A stretch of DNA of 64,000 nt from CAZWSX01 sp964636985 (GCA_964636985.1 CAZWSX010000001.1:124001-188000); one strand, 5' to 3'; shown: positions 32,073 through 41,490, counted from the first letter of the stretch. The notes: generated by a model not told the origin, from the letters alone. Numbers and translations: made by a program.

Positions 32073-34922
32073 TTACTTCCGGCGAGCCCATTGGGCCATG
32101 ATGTCGTCGGCCAGGTACTGCGCCAGGGCGCCATCCGAAGGCGTGGCGGCATTGACGGGAAGGCTCGGTGCAGCAATTTGTTCGAATCGGATGGCATCCG
32201 CCACGACGAATCCATCTATACCTTTGTTGGTGACTTGCACCCAAAGTTGTTCGTGGCCGGCTGTGATGGTGACATTTCCGACGCGTTGCCACCAACTGCC
32301 GTCCGCTGGGAAGCCAGAAGGTGCCACACGTTGACTGATCACCTTGGAGCCGAGCGTGGCGACGTCGTCGCCGAAGTAGAACCGCGCGTTCGAAGCGGCC
32401 TTGGCAAAGGCGAGGTACGTCACCGAGATGCGATAGGTTCCCGGAGCCAGGTCGATTGCCGTCCATCGTGAGTAGGTGGTGCCGCCAGTTTTCTGGGCGA
32501 AGGAGAAGTCGTTACTGTAGCCCGCACCGGTGTTCGTCGCCCAATTTCCGCCCGACAGGTAGCCCGTGTCACCGTTGTCGATAGTGCTGAGAGTCGATAG
32601 CGGGGGGGATGTCGCGACGACCGTACCGGTAACGTTGAGGTCGTAGATTGTTTCATCCGCATCGTTGGATGCAAAGCGGATCACACCCGAGAAGCTTCCA
32701 ACCGCCGCCGCGGTCAATCGGATCGTGAACGTGGTCGTTTGACCGGCGGCCAGGCTGGTCACGGGGATGTTCGAGACGACGGAAAAACCGGCAGGCAGGT
32801 TCGAGGTGTTGATGGCTTGCAGCGCGAGCGTCGCGTCGCCGTCGTTGCGAATCGTGAAGGTCTTGTCGACGAATGTGTTGACGCTGGTGGTCCCAAACGC
32901 TGCGCTTCCACCATCGGCAAAGTCTGCTCCTCCCAGAAGAACTGTGACCTCTGGAGCGGGCGGAGGCGAAACGGTACCCGAGACGTTGATGTCGTAGGTG
33001 GCTTCATTCGCATCGTTGCTTAAGAAGCGGATCACACCCGAAAAGCTTCCGGCCGCCGTTGCATCCATGCGAATGGTGAAGGTGGTTGTCTGGCCGGCGG
33101 CCAGGCTGGTCACGCCGATGTTCGACTCGATCGAGAATCCGGCCGGCAGGTTCGACGTGTTAATCGCTTGCAGGGAGAGAGCGGCGTTGCCATCGTTGCG
33201 AATGGTGAAGACTTTGTCGACCAATGTCCCAAAGCTGGTGGTGCCAAACGCAGCGGTTCCGCCGTCGGCGAAGTTCGATGCTCCCAGAAGGACCGTCACT
33301 TCCGGTGCCGGGGGTGGCGAGACGATGCCCGAAACGTTGATGTCGTAAATCCCCTCGTTGGCGTCATTATTATTGAAGCGAATGACGCCCGAGAAACTGC
33401 CAGCCGCGGTTGCCGTCATGCGAACGACGAACGTGGTCGATTGGCCGGCGCTCAGGCTGGTGACGCCGATATTCGTGACGATCGAGAATCCGGCTGGTAA
33501 GTTCGTTGTGTTGATGGCTTGCAGCGTGAGCGTGGCGTTGCCATCGTTGCGAATGGTGAAGGTCTTGTCGACCACGGTGCCGAAGGCCGTGGTGCCGAAC
33601 GCGACGCTGCCGCCGTCGGCCACGCCAGTCGCTCCGACGAGCACAGTAACTTCAGGTGCGGTAGGCTGCGCAACGGGGATGAAAGTTCCCGTCATCGTGT
33701 ACTGGCCGACATAACCGTAGACACCCGTGCTGCGAACGACGGCGTAGTAGGTGCCGGCGGCAAGCGAGACACTCAGCGACGAGTTCAGCGTTGAACTCGA
33801 GTCGGCCGTGTAGAGCACTGTCCCAGAGGAATCGCGAATCTCCAGGACGCTGTCGAGATTGGCCCCCGTTCCGATGGTGTTGACATTGAACGAGGCAGTC
33901 CCGCCATCGGTCGAGAAACGCCACCACTGCTTATCGGCGTTTTGAGCGATGATTCCGCTCACGTTGACGGTGCCGGTCGTTCCCAAACTGCCGGCGGAGC
34001 TAGAATTGCCGATCGAGTTCGTGCGATAGCCATATCCATTATTGGCGCCGGCCAGGATCGCCATATCGTCCTGGTACGAGGTTGAACTTGTCGATGTGGC
34101 GCCGTTGGACCAGGTGGTCACGGCGGAGTAATAGCCGACGCCCATAATCGGGGCCCAGTCGGCAGTTCCTTGGTTGTACGCCGCAACGAGGGTGGTCCCG
34201 TTCCATTGGGCTTGGTGTTGAAGCCCAAACAAGTGCCCCGCTTCGTGGGCCGCGGCCTCGGCCACGTAACGGGCGTTGCCATTTCCCAGATTCTTGGCGA
34301 ACGCGAAACCGACATTCGAGGACGCGTTGTAAAAGCCGCCGACGTAGGCGACGCCACCCGCGCTTTGCCCGTACCAATCGGCGTTGCTGCCGCCGATAGC
34401 GATCTTGGCGACAACCTTGTCGGTAAGGACGCCTGGATCGACGGTGGTGACGTTGATATTGAAGGGGGCGTAGTCTTCCGAGACGCGAGTCCAGATATCG
34501 CGAATGTTCGCGAGCTCTTGATCGCTGAATGTCGAGGTATCGCCGTCGATGTCGTACACCGGCGTGACCACGTTGCTCCTACCGCCCCAGCTGGCGAGCG
34601 TGTTGCCGTTGAAATCGAGCACCAACGTCGCCGTGGCGTTGGGATTACTGCTCAGGGCCGGAAGGTTGCCCAGCGGATAAGTCGCGTTGGCAATGGGGGC
34701 ATTTGCCGTTCCGCCAGACGTGGTCGTATTGCCAACCAACTGGCTCAGACTTTGCCCCGTGCAAATCGGGCAATTGCAGACGGTTGAAGAGAGGCTCGAA
34801 AGAGGATCGAAGGGGGCGGCCGTCATCAGGTCGCGCCGCTCCAACTGCTCGAGCCGGAGTCTTTGTTCTTTGCGATGCCCCTTTCGCTTCGGGCATCTAG
34901 TACGGTTGGTTGGACGTTTCAT
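32073..34922 (-). CDS. Secreted metzincin-type metalloprotease with three choice-of-anchor repeats
   Basis: A 949-residue extracellular protein. The start MKRPTNRTRC at 34922 (GGAGCGAAGG upstream) leads into LRLEQLERRDLMTA (about 23-35), the leader typical of large planctomycete surface proteins. The catalytic domain (about 98-290) carries HEAGHLFGLQH (226-236), the zinc motif HExxHxxGxxH, with a Met-turn candidate PIMGVGY (Met260). A prepeptidase-like beta domain follows (about 350-450). Three 117-residue immunoglobulin-like repeats come next (each with FTIRNDGNATLTLQAINT-type cores), then a golvesin-like C-terminal domain (about 815-925) with DGFVVADAIRFE. It probably degrades proteins outside the cell. 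A longer ORF start exists but has no ribosome site. Confidence 0.9.
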   Translation of the reverse strand: MKRPTNRTRCPKRKGHRKEQRLRLEQLERRDLMTAAPFDPLSSLSSTVCNCPICTGQSLSQLVGNTTTSGGTANAPIANATYPLGNLPALSSNPNATATLVLDFNGNTLASWGGRSNVVTPVYDIDGDTSTFSDQELANIRDIWTRVSEDYAPFNINVTTVDPGVLTDKVVAKIAIGGSNADWYGQSAGGVAYVGGFYNASSNVGFAFAKNLGNGNARYVAEAAAHEAGHLFGLQHQAQWNGTTLVAAYNQGTADWAPIMGVGYYSAVTTWSNGATSTSSTSYQDDMAILAGANNGYGYRTNSIGNSSSAGSLGTTGTVNVSGIIAQNADKQWWRFSTDGGTASFNVNTIGTGANLDSVLEIRDSSGTVLYTADSSSTLNSSLSVSLAAGTYYAVVRSTGVYGYVGQYTMTGTFIPVAQPTAPEVTVLVGATGVADGGSVAFGTTAFGTVVDKTFTIRNDGNATLTLQAINTTNLPAGFSIVTNIGVTSLSAGQSTTFVVRMTATAAGSFSGVIRFNNNDANEGIYDINVSGIVSPPPAPEVTVLLGASNFADGGTAAFGTTSFGTLVDKVFTIRNDGNAALSLQAINTSNLPAGFSIESNIGVTSLAAGQTTTFTIRMDATAAGSFSGVIRFLSNDANEATYDINVSGTVSPPPAPEVTVLLGGADFADGGSAAFGTTSVNTFVDKTFTIRNDGDATLALQAINTSNLPAGFSVVSNIPVTSLAAGQTTTFTIRLTAAAVGSFSGVIRFASNDADETIYDLNVTGTVVATSPPLSTLSTIDNGDTGYLSGGNWATNTGAGYSNDFSFAQKTGGTTYSRWTAIDLAPGTYRISVTYLAFAKAASNARFYFGDDVATLGSKVISQRVAPSGFPADGSWWQRVGNVTITAGHEQLWVQVTNKGIDGFVVADAIRFEQIAAPSLPVNAATPSDGALAQYLADDIMAQWARRK
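32610..33660 (-). repeat. Three tandem 351-bp coding repeats in the metalloprotease gene
   Basis: The sequence repeats with a period of 351 bases (117 codons); equivalent points are near 33648, 33298 and 32946. Each unit encodes an Ig-like 'choice-of-anchor' domain. The copies are similar at DNA level, which points to recent duplication or gene conversion. Confidence 0.85.
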
Positions 34923-35331
34923 ACCTTCGCTCCAGGTAGCGGCGAGCGTTTGTCTTGTTCGCCACGATCCACGAGGGGAGGTTGAACCGTGAAATCGCAA
35001 TGCAGTTGAACCAGCGTGAGTCCGAGCGGCCGCGGGGGTGAGAGGAACGGCAGCTCGTGTCACGCTTAAAAAGCCATTTGAAACCTACGTCAATTTCGGC
35101 AGGCGTCAAATTCGCACTGTTCCGATTACGTGGCGAACGCCGAAAAGCCGACCTCGCACACTGGGTCAAGGACGACTACGCTGATAACACGCGCGGCGCC
35201 GAGCCAATTCGCATCGTCCGAAAATGGACCGCGTTGCCAAAAGGCAACGTGGCGTTGTGTGCCGCCTTCGGCGTTGCCGCGAGGCACCGCATCGCTCACG
35301 GCTTAACTTGAATCGTTCAGCAAAGTTCACG
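34923..35331. other. 409-base divergent intergenic region between protease and SDR
   Basis: No supported gene lies here. One perfect hairpin CGTTGCC-AAAA-GGCAACG (35232-35249) sits 83 bases before the SDR start. The stretch 35160-35310 is rich in GGC/GCC and could fold further. Promoters of both flanking genes must lie here but are not evident. Confidence 0.5.
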
Positions 35332-36153
35332 ATGAGTTATTGGGGAACAAAACACTGCTTGATTACCGGCGGCTCGAGCGGCCTGGGTTTGGCTCTGGTC
35401 CGACAATTGGCCAAGGCAGGCGTGCCGGCGATCTCGATTGTCGCCCGTGACGCAGCGAAGCTGAACGACGCGAAGTCGAAGTTAGAGGCGGAATTCGCGA
35501 AGGTCGCGTTTCTCAGCATCACGGCCGATGTGACGAAAGACGACGAAGCCCCCCGTGCCCATCGCCAGCATATGGAGCGATTTGGTCAGCTCGATTTGCT
35601 GGCCAATGTTGTCGGCCAATCGACACGGGGCGAAGCGGTCGCGACCACGGCCGCCATGTACCGGGAAGCGATGGAGGTCAATTTCCTTTCGGCAGTCAAC
35701 ATGGTGCATGCTTGCGGCGCGGACCTGGTTCAGAACCGCGGGCACATCGTCAATATTGGGTCGCTGGCGTCGAAAGCGGCGGGGCAATTTCTAGGTGCTT
35801 ATCCGCCGTCCAAAGCGGCGCTGGCACTCTACTCGCAGCAGCTCCGGATGGAACTGGAGCCCAAGGGGGTGCACACACTCTTGGTTTGCCCTGGGCCCCT
35901 CAAACGCGACGATGCGGGACGTCGTTACGATGCTCAAACGGCGAATCTGCCCGAAGCCGCGAAGCAACCAGGCGGCGGGGTGAAGCTGAAGGGGATCGAC
36001 TGTGATCGCCTGGCGGCGATGATTCTTTCGGCGTGCGAACGCCGCCATCCGGAGTTGGTTGTCCCGTGGAAGGCGCGGCTCCTCTTTGCCGTGAGCCAGA
36101 TGTTTCCGGCCTTAGGCGATTGGTTGCTGCGGCGCATGACCAGTTCGACCTGA
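35332..36153 (+). CDS. Short-chain dehydrogenase/reductase (classical SDR)
   Basis: A 273-residue NAD(P)-dependent oxidoreductase. The cofactor motif is TGGSSGLG (about 12-19), the catalytic serine lies in NIGSLASKAAG, and the YxxxK pair is YPPSK. The NNAG motif is altered to ANVVG. The C-terminus (LVVPWKARLLFAVSQMFPALGDWLLRR) is hydrophobic and resembles the membrane-associated 3-ketodihydrosphingosine reductase / DHRS7-like branch, so a lipid substrate is possible but unproven. The start MSYWGTKHCLITGG fits the Rossmann start. The gene is probably monocistronic; the next gene starts about 120 bases downstream. Confidence 0.88.
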   Translation: MSYWGTKHCLITGGSSGLGLALVRQLAKAGVPAISIVARDAAKLNDAKSKLEAEFAKVAFLSITADVTKDDEAPRAHRQHMERFGQLDLLANVVGQSTRGEAVATTAAMYREAMEVNFLSAVNMVHACGADLVQNRGHIVNIGSLASKAAGQFLGAYPPSKAALALYSQQLRMELEPKGVHTLLVCPGPLKRDDAGRRYDAQTANLPEAAKQPGGGVKLKGIDCDRLAAMILSACERRHPELVVPWKARLLFAVSQMFPALGDWLLRRMTSST

Positions 36154-36272
36154 GTGACAGGCCGCCCCCGCAACAGGCCCGTCGTATTACACTGCTGGGC
36201 GATGTGCACAGCCTCGTCACATCAGTAATCTGAAATGCGATTTGCCGGGCAATTTCAATTGGGGGCCGCGCC

Positions 36273-36929
36273 GTGAACTGGTATTACATGATGACTGGGG
36301 CCACGTCTGAGGAGCGCAAGGGGCCCATCACTCATCCTCATTTCTTGGCAATGGTCCAGCAGGGAAAGGTTCCGCAAACGGCGCTGGCAAGCAGCCCGGA
36401 ATTGACGGGTGGAAAATGGCTGGCCGTGAAAGATATCCCAATCCTCCGGAAAGCACGCGAAGGTGCGGCAGAGAAAAAGAGCGCGATTGGCTCGCCTCCA
36501 ACTGCCCCATCGCCCCCGAAACCCGCGACCCCACCGAACCCATTCGAGGGGCTCGATGATGCTCGCCCGATGGTTGACGATGCGCTGCCGATCATTCCGG
36601 TGCGATCGAGGCGCTCGTTGCCTGTACAACCGGTGTTTCAGCAATACTGGTTGCCCTATTACCTTCAGGTTATCTGGTATCTCACTCTGATCGTAACGGG
36701 TGTTAGTCTGCTGGGATTCGTTGCGTCGGTAATCAACGTCGCAGCGAACGCCCGACTCGACTCGCCGTTCGCAATGACGATGTTCGGGGTGATATGGTTC
36801 ACGATCATTGGAGCAGCGTTCCAGATTCTTTTTGTTCGATTGGGTCTGGAGATGTACGCGATCTTCTTCGACATCCGGTCGTACGTGAAGAGAACAGCCG
36901 AATTGATGGAAGAACGAGAGTCGGATTAG
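36273..36929 (+). CDS. GYF_2-domain membrane protein
   Basis: A 218-residue protein starting at a GTG so that MNWYYMMTGATSEERKGPIT forms the standard N-terminus of a GYF_2 domain (1-60), a peptide-binding module frequent in planctomycetes. A Pro-rich linker (about 68-95) follows. Two membrane helices (about 137-158 and 172-195) and a short charged C-terminal tail with SYVKRTAELMEE complete it, resembling DUF4282. The GYF domain would face the cytoplasm. Its function is unknown. GGGGG lies about 8 bases before the GTG. Confidence 0.75.
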   Translation: MNWYYMMTGATSEERKGPITHPHFLAMVQQGKVPQTALASSPELTGGKWLAVKDIPILRKAREGAAEKKSAIGSPPTAPSPPKPATPPNPFEGLDDARPMVDDALPIIPVRSRRSLPVQPVFQQYWLPYYLQVIWYLTLIVTGVSLLGFVASVINVAANARLDSPFAMTMFGVIWFTIIGAAFQILFVRLGLEMYAIFFDIRSYVKRTAELMEERESD

Positions 36930-36948
36930 GTGCAACAAGTAGGCTTTG

Positions 36949-36966
36949 CCCGCTAACGCTAGCGGG
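36949..36966. repeat. Palindrome CCCGCTA-ACGC-TAGCGGG
   Basis: A perfect 7-bp stem with a 4-base loop, 19 bases after the GYF gene and 62 before gltX. From memory, the same palindrome type is scattered between genes in many planctomycetes, but only this copy is clear here. It may act as a 3' end hairpin. Confidence 0.5.
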
Positions 36967-37028
36967 ACGTTTGCCGATACAATTCAATCGCCTATCGCGA
37001 TGGTTTCGTTTCGACAAAAGGATGGTTC

Positions 37029-38606
37029 ATGACGGTTCGGACTCGCTTCGCTCCCAGCCCAACCGGGTACCTGCACATCGGCGGGGTCCGAACAGCGCTG
37101 TTCAACTGGTTGTTCGCCCGAAAAAACGGGGGGCAATTCTTGCTGCGGATCGACGACACCGATGCCGATCGGAATGTGGCCGAAGCGCTTCAGCCGATTC
37201 TCGATGGCTTCCGCTGGTTAGGCATCGATTGGGACGAAGGGCCGGAGGTCGGCGGACCTTTTGAACCTTACTTTCAATCGCAGCGGCTCCCGCAGTATCA
37301 AAAGGCCGTTCAAAAGTTGCTCGATGCCGGCCACGCTTACCGTGATTACGCGACGGTTGAGGAACTCAAGGAGGAACGCGAGACGGCCGATCGCGAAAAG
37401 CGGGCGTTTCTCTATAGTCGAAAGTGGATGGCGGAAACCAAGGCCGACGAGAAGCGGTTCGAAGCGGAAGGCCGCGCTGGTGTGGTTCGCCTCAAAATGC
37501 CGCGCGACGGGCAGTGCATCTTTATCGACGCCGTTCGGGGCGAGTGCGTGTTCGACTGGGACAAGGAGCAGGACCACGTCATACAACGTGCCGATGGAAC
37601 GTGCCTTTATCACTTGGCCAGCGTCGTCGACGATCGCGATTTTGAGATCAGCCACGTGATTCGCGCGGTCGAGCATTTGCCCAACACGCCACGGCAGATC
37701 TTCATTGCGCAGTCGCTCGGCTGCAAGCTTCCTGTGTACGCCCACTTGCCTTACGTCGCCGAGCCGGGGAGCCAAAACAAGCTTAGCAAACGCAAGATTC
37801 CTCAATACCTGCGGAATGCCGATTTCAAGCGCCTGTACGATCACGGCGTCGATATCGCTTCGCGCTGCGGCGTGCAGGAAGATCCCAACTCGTTCAATCC
37901 GGTGCTGGTCGATTTTTATCGCGAGGTCGGCTATCTTCCGGCCGCGATCTTGAACTACCTGGTTCTGCTGGGGTGGTCGCTCGACGACAAGACGGAAGAC
38001 TTTTCTACGGACGAGATGATCAAGCACTTCTCGCTGGAACGGGTCACCCGCGCGCCGGCCAGTTTCGACTGCAAAAAGCTGTGGGCGTTCCAGGATCGCT
38101 GGATGCAGAAGCTTCCCGTCAAGCAACGGGTGGCGATGATGGTCCCCTATTTGCAAAAGGCGGGATTGGTTTCGAAACCCGTCGACTGCGATGTAGGGCC
38201 GCTGCTGACCAAGATTGTCGAGGCGGCCGGCGACCGGCTGAAGACGGCCGGAGATATCCTGGCGTACGCCGATTTCTTCTTTGTGCCCGACAATCAATTG
38301 AAGTTCGACGAGAAAGAGTTTCCCAAGAAGTTGGGAACGCCTGCCGCGCGGGAACTGCTTAAGAAGTTCCGCGACGGGCTAGGAAGCATCGATCCGTACG
38401 ACAACGCGACGCTCGAAGAGTATCTCAAGCGGACCGCGACCGAAAACGGCGTAAAGACCGGCGACCTGGTTCACCCCGTTCGAATGGCCGTCACTGGCAA
38501 GGCCGTAGGACCGGGACTTTTCGATTGCCTTTCGCTGCTTGGCAAAGAAGCGTGCTTGCGGCGGATCGAAAGAGCCTTGGCCGCAGCCGAGGCGTTGCCG
38601 ACCTAG
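37029..38606 (+). CDS. gltX: Glutamyl-tRNA synthetase
   Basis: Charges tRNA-Glu (possibly also tRNA-Gln) with glutamate in the cytoplasm. At 525 residues it is slightly longer than the usual 470-490. The class I motifs are present: FAPSPTGYLHIGG (7-19, HIGH-type) and KLSKR (251-255). The catalytic domain continues with LLRIDDTDADRN, and the C-terminal anticodon-binding helical domain is complete (ending near LRRIERALAAAEALPT). The ATG start gives the canonical N-terminus. It is convergent with the small coiled-coil gene (15 bases between stops). Confidence 0.97.
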   Translation: MTVRTRFAPSPTGYLHIGGVRTALFNWLFARKNGGQFLLRIDDTDADRNVAEALQPILDGFRWLGIDWDEGPEVGGPFEPYFQSQRLPQYQKAVQKLLDAGHAYRDYATVEELKEERETADREKRAFLYSRKWMAETKADEKRFEAEGRAGVVRLKMPRDGQCIFIDAVRGECVFDWDKEQDHVIQRADGTCLYHLASVVDDRDFEISHVIRAVEHLPNTPRQIFIAQSLGCKLPVYAHLPYVAEPGSQNKLSKRKIPQYLRNADFKRLYDHGVDIASRCGVQEDPNSFNPVLVDFYREVGYLPAAILNYLVLLGWSLDDKTEDFSTDEMIKHFSLERVTRAPASFDCKKLWAFQDRWMQKLPVKQRVAMMVPYLQKAGLVSKPVDCDVGPLLTKIVEAAGDRLKTAGDILAYADFFFVPDNQLKFDEKEFPKKLGTPAARELLKKFRDGLGSIDPYDNATLEEYLKRTATENGVKTGDLVHPVRMAVTGKAVGPGLFDCLSLLGKEACLRRIERALAAAEALPT

Positions 38607-38621
38607 AAACGCCCGGACCAG

Positions 38622-38828
38622 TTACGCGGCGCGGCGCTTCTTGTCGTCGGCTTGCGTGTGCGCCGAGTCGATGCGGCGGATGGCGTGCGGCTTGGTGCCG
38701 TGTTGGATAGCCGATACCTTCGACAGCGCGTGCTCGACGATTGTTTCGAGTTGGGCGATCTCGTTCAGCAGGGCCTCCTGCTGGCGCTCGAGTTCGTCGA
38801 TCAGGTCTTGTCGTTCGCGGTGATCCAT
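38622..38828 (-). CDS. Small coiled-coil protein, hypothetical
   Basis: A 68-residue protein starting MDHRERQDLIDELERQQ. The heptad-rich segment EALLNEIAQLETIVEHAL (about 18-35) predicts a coiled coil, and a basic tail ends DDKKRRAA. AAGGG a few bases before the ATG at 38828 decides the start; a longer frame exists but its upstream part is Arg/Pro-rich and has no ribosome site. It is possibly a DNA- or protein-binding dimer; I do not recognise the family. Confidence 0.6.
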   Translation of the reverse strand: MDHRERQDLIDELERQQEALLNEIAQLETIVEHALSKVSAIQHGTKPHAIRRIDSAHTQADDKKRRAA

Positions 38829-39325
38829 CGCCCTTGATCCAGAGTCCCGTCGTCCATGATTTGGTGAATCCATCCTCACCAATTTCGACCGGAGCGGAGG
38901 TGGCAGGTGATAGCACGGCGCGAGATTCCGTTTAGTCAAAGACGGCAAGGAACTCCGACCGGAAGGCTGCTGACTGGGAAAACTTTGACGGGCGGGGAAG
39001 CCGCCTTCATTTCGGCCCTTCCCTTGCGGGGGGCGTTCCGGTAAGATGCAACGGTCAATTAGTGCCCGCTAACGTGGGATTCTGTGCCCGCGTGGGTCGT
39101 GAATTCTCCTTAATAGCACGCCCAGAAGCTGAAATGGTCGCTTGTCGACCCAGTTTGGGAAGCAGCGGGTTTGGGCGTCGGCCGCGACTTCCGCGTTGAT
39201 TGCGGAAGAGCTGGACGGCGATTTACCGCGAACCTTTCTCACCGTCCCCTTTTCCAAAGTGGGTCGTCGGTGTGATTTCGTGGCCATTGCACCTCCGAAG
39301 CCCTCGGAGGCGGAAAGCTATTGGA
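38829..39325. other. 497-base region: divergent promoters and long DEAD-box leader
   Basis: No supported gene lies here. Notable structures are CTTCCGC / GCGGAAG (about 39187-39210) and CCTCCGA-AGCCC-TCGGAGG (39292-39310), the latter enclosing the only strong purine ribosome site before the helicase ATG. A long structured leader is what cold-inducible DEAD-box helicase genes often have. Confidence 0.45.
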
Positions 39326-39328
39326 ATG
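39292..39328 (+). promoter_or_regulatory. Hairpin over the ribosome site of the DEAD-box helicase
   Basis: A perfect 7-bp stem CCTCCGA / TCGGAGG (39292-39298 / 39304-39310). Its 3' arm carries GGAGG, 15 bases before the ATG at 39326. Opening of this stem could control translation, for example with temperature; this is inference. Confidence 0.4.
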
Positions 39329-41431
39329 TCTGAGTCTGAGAACGAATTGAATCCTGTCGTTGAAGTTATTGCGCCGGAGCCCGTGGCCGAAGTCGCTGCC
39401 CCGAGCGAAGCCGCAGCGCCGGTGGAAGTTTCTGCGCCAATGGAAGCTGCTGCGCCGACGAATGGCTTTGGATTGCTGGCCCTTGAAGGGCGGCTGGTCG
39501 AAACCTTGTCGTCACTGGGTTACGAGCAGCCCACGCCGATTCAAGCCGAAACCATCCCCCTGCTCTTGTCGGGTCGCGATGTGCTGGGCCAAGCCCAAAC
39601 CGGCACTGGTAAAACAGCCGCATTCGCATTGCCGATGATCCAGCGGATCGATGCAAGCATCCGTAAGGTGCAGGTGTTGGTCCTTGCGCCGACACGCGAG
39701 CTGGCCATTCAAGTCGCCGATGCTTTCGAGCGGTACGCCAAGGCATTTCCTAAGGTTCGCACGGCCGTGATTTACGGCGGCGCGGGCTACGATGCCCAAT
39801 TGCGCCAGCTCAAGGCAGGCGCGCAAGTGGTGGTCGGAACGCCTGGTCGCGTGATGGACCACATGCGGCGCGGCTCGCTGCTACTCGATTCGCTGCGCGG
39901 GCTTGTTCTCGACGAAGCCGACGAAATGTTGCAAATGGGCTTTGCCGAGGACGTCGAGTGGATTTTGAGTCAGTCGCCCGCCGAACGGCAGATCGCCTTG
40001 TTTTCGGCAACGATGCCGCCGGCCATTCGCAAGATTGCCGAGACGCATCTTAAGGACCCGGCTCAGATCACGATCGCACAAAAGGCGGCCACCGCCGACA
40101 CGATCGAGCAACGCTACGTCGTGGCCTCGACGCGCCATAAAGAAGCGACATTGGCCCGCATTCTGGAAGCAGAACCGATCGATGCCGCGATTGTTTTCGT
40201 GAAGACTCGCAGCAGCACCGAGCCGCTGGCCGACTATCTTTCGATGCAAGGACACCGCGCCGCGGCACTCAACGGCGACGTCGCTCAAAAGCAGCGAGAG
40301 CGGATCATCGAAGAGCTGCGGAGCGGCAAAATCGATATCGTGGTGGCCACCGACGTGGCGGCTCGCGGGCTCGACGTTCAGCGGATCAGCCACGTTTTCA
40401 ACTACGATCTGCCGACCGACAGCGAGGCTTACGTTCACCGAATCGGCCGAACCGGCCGGGCCGGCCGCAGCGGGCAAGCGATTTTGTTCGTCCATCCCAA
40501 GGACCGGCGCAAGCTGCAAAACCTGGAACGCGCGACCCGCAAGAGGATCGAGCCGATGGAAATGCCGTCGGTCGGCGCCGTCAACGCCCGCCGCGTAGAA
40601 AAGTTCCACGCCAAAATCACGGCCGCGATGACTCACCGGACGACTGCTGAATTCGCCGCCATCGTCGAGCAGTACCGCGCGGCGAACAATGTTTCGATCG
40701 AATCGGTGGCCGCGGCGCTGGCAAGCTTGGTGAATCAAAGCCGGCCCTTGTTGGCAAAACAGGACGTTCAGCTTTCGAGCATGTCGCTCGATGGCGATAA
40801 CCGCGCCAAACGCCGCGCCCGCGAGGCTGAACTTCGTGGTCCTCGCAGCGAATCGGCCCCTAGCCCGGCCCATCATGAACGCCGAGGCGATCGCAAAGAG
40901 CGCTACGGTTTCGAGGCCCCCTTGGAAAGCTCGCTTGAGGAAACTTTCGACGGTGACCTGGCAGAGGGATCGCCCGGCGACAGCGAGTATTTTCAATCGC
41001 TGTCACAAGGATTCGGCGGCGAAATGGAAACCTTCCGCATCGAAGTGGGTCACGCCCAGCAAGTGCGGCCCGGCAATATCGTAGGCGCGATTGCCAACGA
41101 AAGCGGGCTGGATAGCTCGGCGATTGGCCGGATCAGAATTTTCGACGAGTTCAGCACGGTCGACCTTCCCGCCGGCATGCCGCAGGAATTGCTGGCCAAG
41201 CTGCGTCGCGTGTGGGTCGCCGGGCGACAACTGCGAATTTCGCGGATGACCGGCGGATCGCGAGAGGGATTCGGCCGCTCGGAACGGCGTCCTCGAAATG
41301 ACGGCCCTCGAAATGACGGTCCCCGAGGCGAGGGGCGTCCTTCGTTTGGAAAGCCGTTCAAGAAGCGTCCGCACGGCGAACGCGATTTCGGCGGCGGAAA
41401 TCATCGCAAGAAACGGCAATTCAGCCGCTAG
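39326..41431 (+). CDS. deaD: DEAD-box ATP-dependent RNA helicase (DeaD/CsdA-like)
   Basis: A 701-residue RNA helicase for ribosome assembly and mRNA unwinding. An Ala/Pro/Glu-rich tail (1-45) precedes the core: Q motif GYEQPTPIQ, Walker A AQTGTGKT, PTRELA, DEAD box LDEADEM, SAT in LFSATMPP and HRIGRTGRAGR. The C-terminal half has a DbpA-type RNA-binding domain (about 570-640, FRIEVGHAQQVRPGNIVGAI ... RRVWVAGRQLRISRM). An Arg/Gly/Asn tail ends it, containing a perfect 15-bp tandem repeat encoding RNDGP. The start MSESENELN was chosen because upstream codons are unlike a protein. A long leader with a hairpin over the ribosome site precedes it. Confidence 0.93.
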   Translation: MSESENELNPVVEVIAPEPVAEVAAPSEAAAPVEVSAPMEAAAPTNGFGLLALEGRLVETLSSLGYEQPTPIQAETIPLLLSGRDVLGQAQTGTGKTAAFALPMIQRIDASIRKVQVLVLAPTRELAIQVADAFERYAKAFPKVRTAVIYGGAGYDAQLRQLKAGAQVVVGTPGRVMDHMRRGSLLLDSLRGLVLDEADEMLQMGFAEDVEWILSQSPAERQIALFSATMPPAIRKIAETHLKDPAQITIAQKAATADTIEQRYVVASTRHKEATLARILEAEPIDAAIVFVKTRSSTEPLADYLSMQGHRAAALNGDVAQKQRERIIEELRSGKIDIVVATDVAARGLDVQRISHVFNYDLPTDSEAYVHRIGRTGRAGRSGQAILFVHPKDRRKLQNLERATRKRIEPMEMPSVGAVNARRVEKFHAKITAAMTHRTTAEFAAIVEQYRAANNVSIESVAAALASLVNQSRPLLAKQDVQLSSMSLDGDNRAKRRAREAELRGPRSESAPSPAHHERRGDRKERYGFEAPLESSLEETFDGDLAEGSPGDSEYFQSLSQGFGGEMETFRIEVGHAQQVRPGNIVGAIANESGLDSSAIGRIRIFDEFSTVDLPAGMPQELLAKLRRVWVAGRQLRISRMTGGSREGFGRSERRPRNDGPRNDGPRGEGRPSFGKPFKKRPHGERDFGGGNHRKKRQFSR

Positions 41432-41452
41432 GTTTTCGTTGCCACTCGCCAG

Positions 41453-41490
41453 GCGGCCTGATTTTCAGGCTGCCTTGTCCACCTGGACAG
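41453..41490 (+). terminator. Probable terminator region after the helicase gene
   Basis: The stem GGCGGCCTGA / TCAGGCTGCC (41453-41462 / 41466-41475), with one G-T wobble and loop TTT, is followed at once by a second small stem TGTCCA / TGGACA (41477-41490). There is no long T-tract, so the call is moderate. Confidence 0.45.

Noticed and set aside
35057..35311. 84-codon open frame upstream of the SDR gene
   Set aside because: No ribosome site, no domain, and it lies in a GC-rich hairpin-forming stretch.
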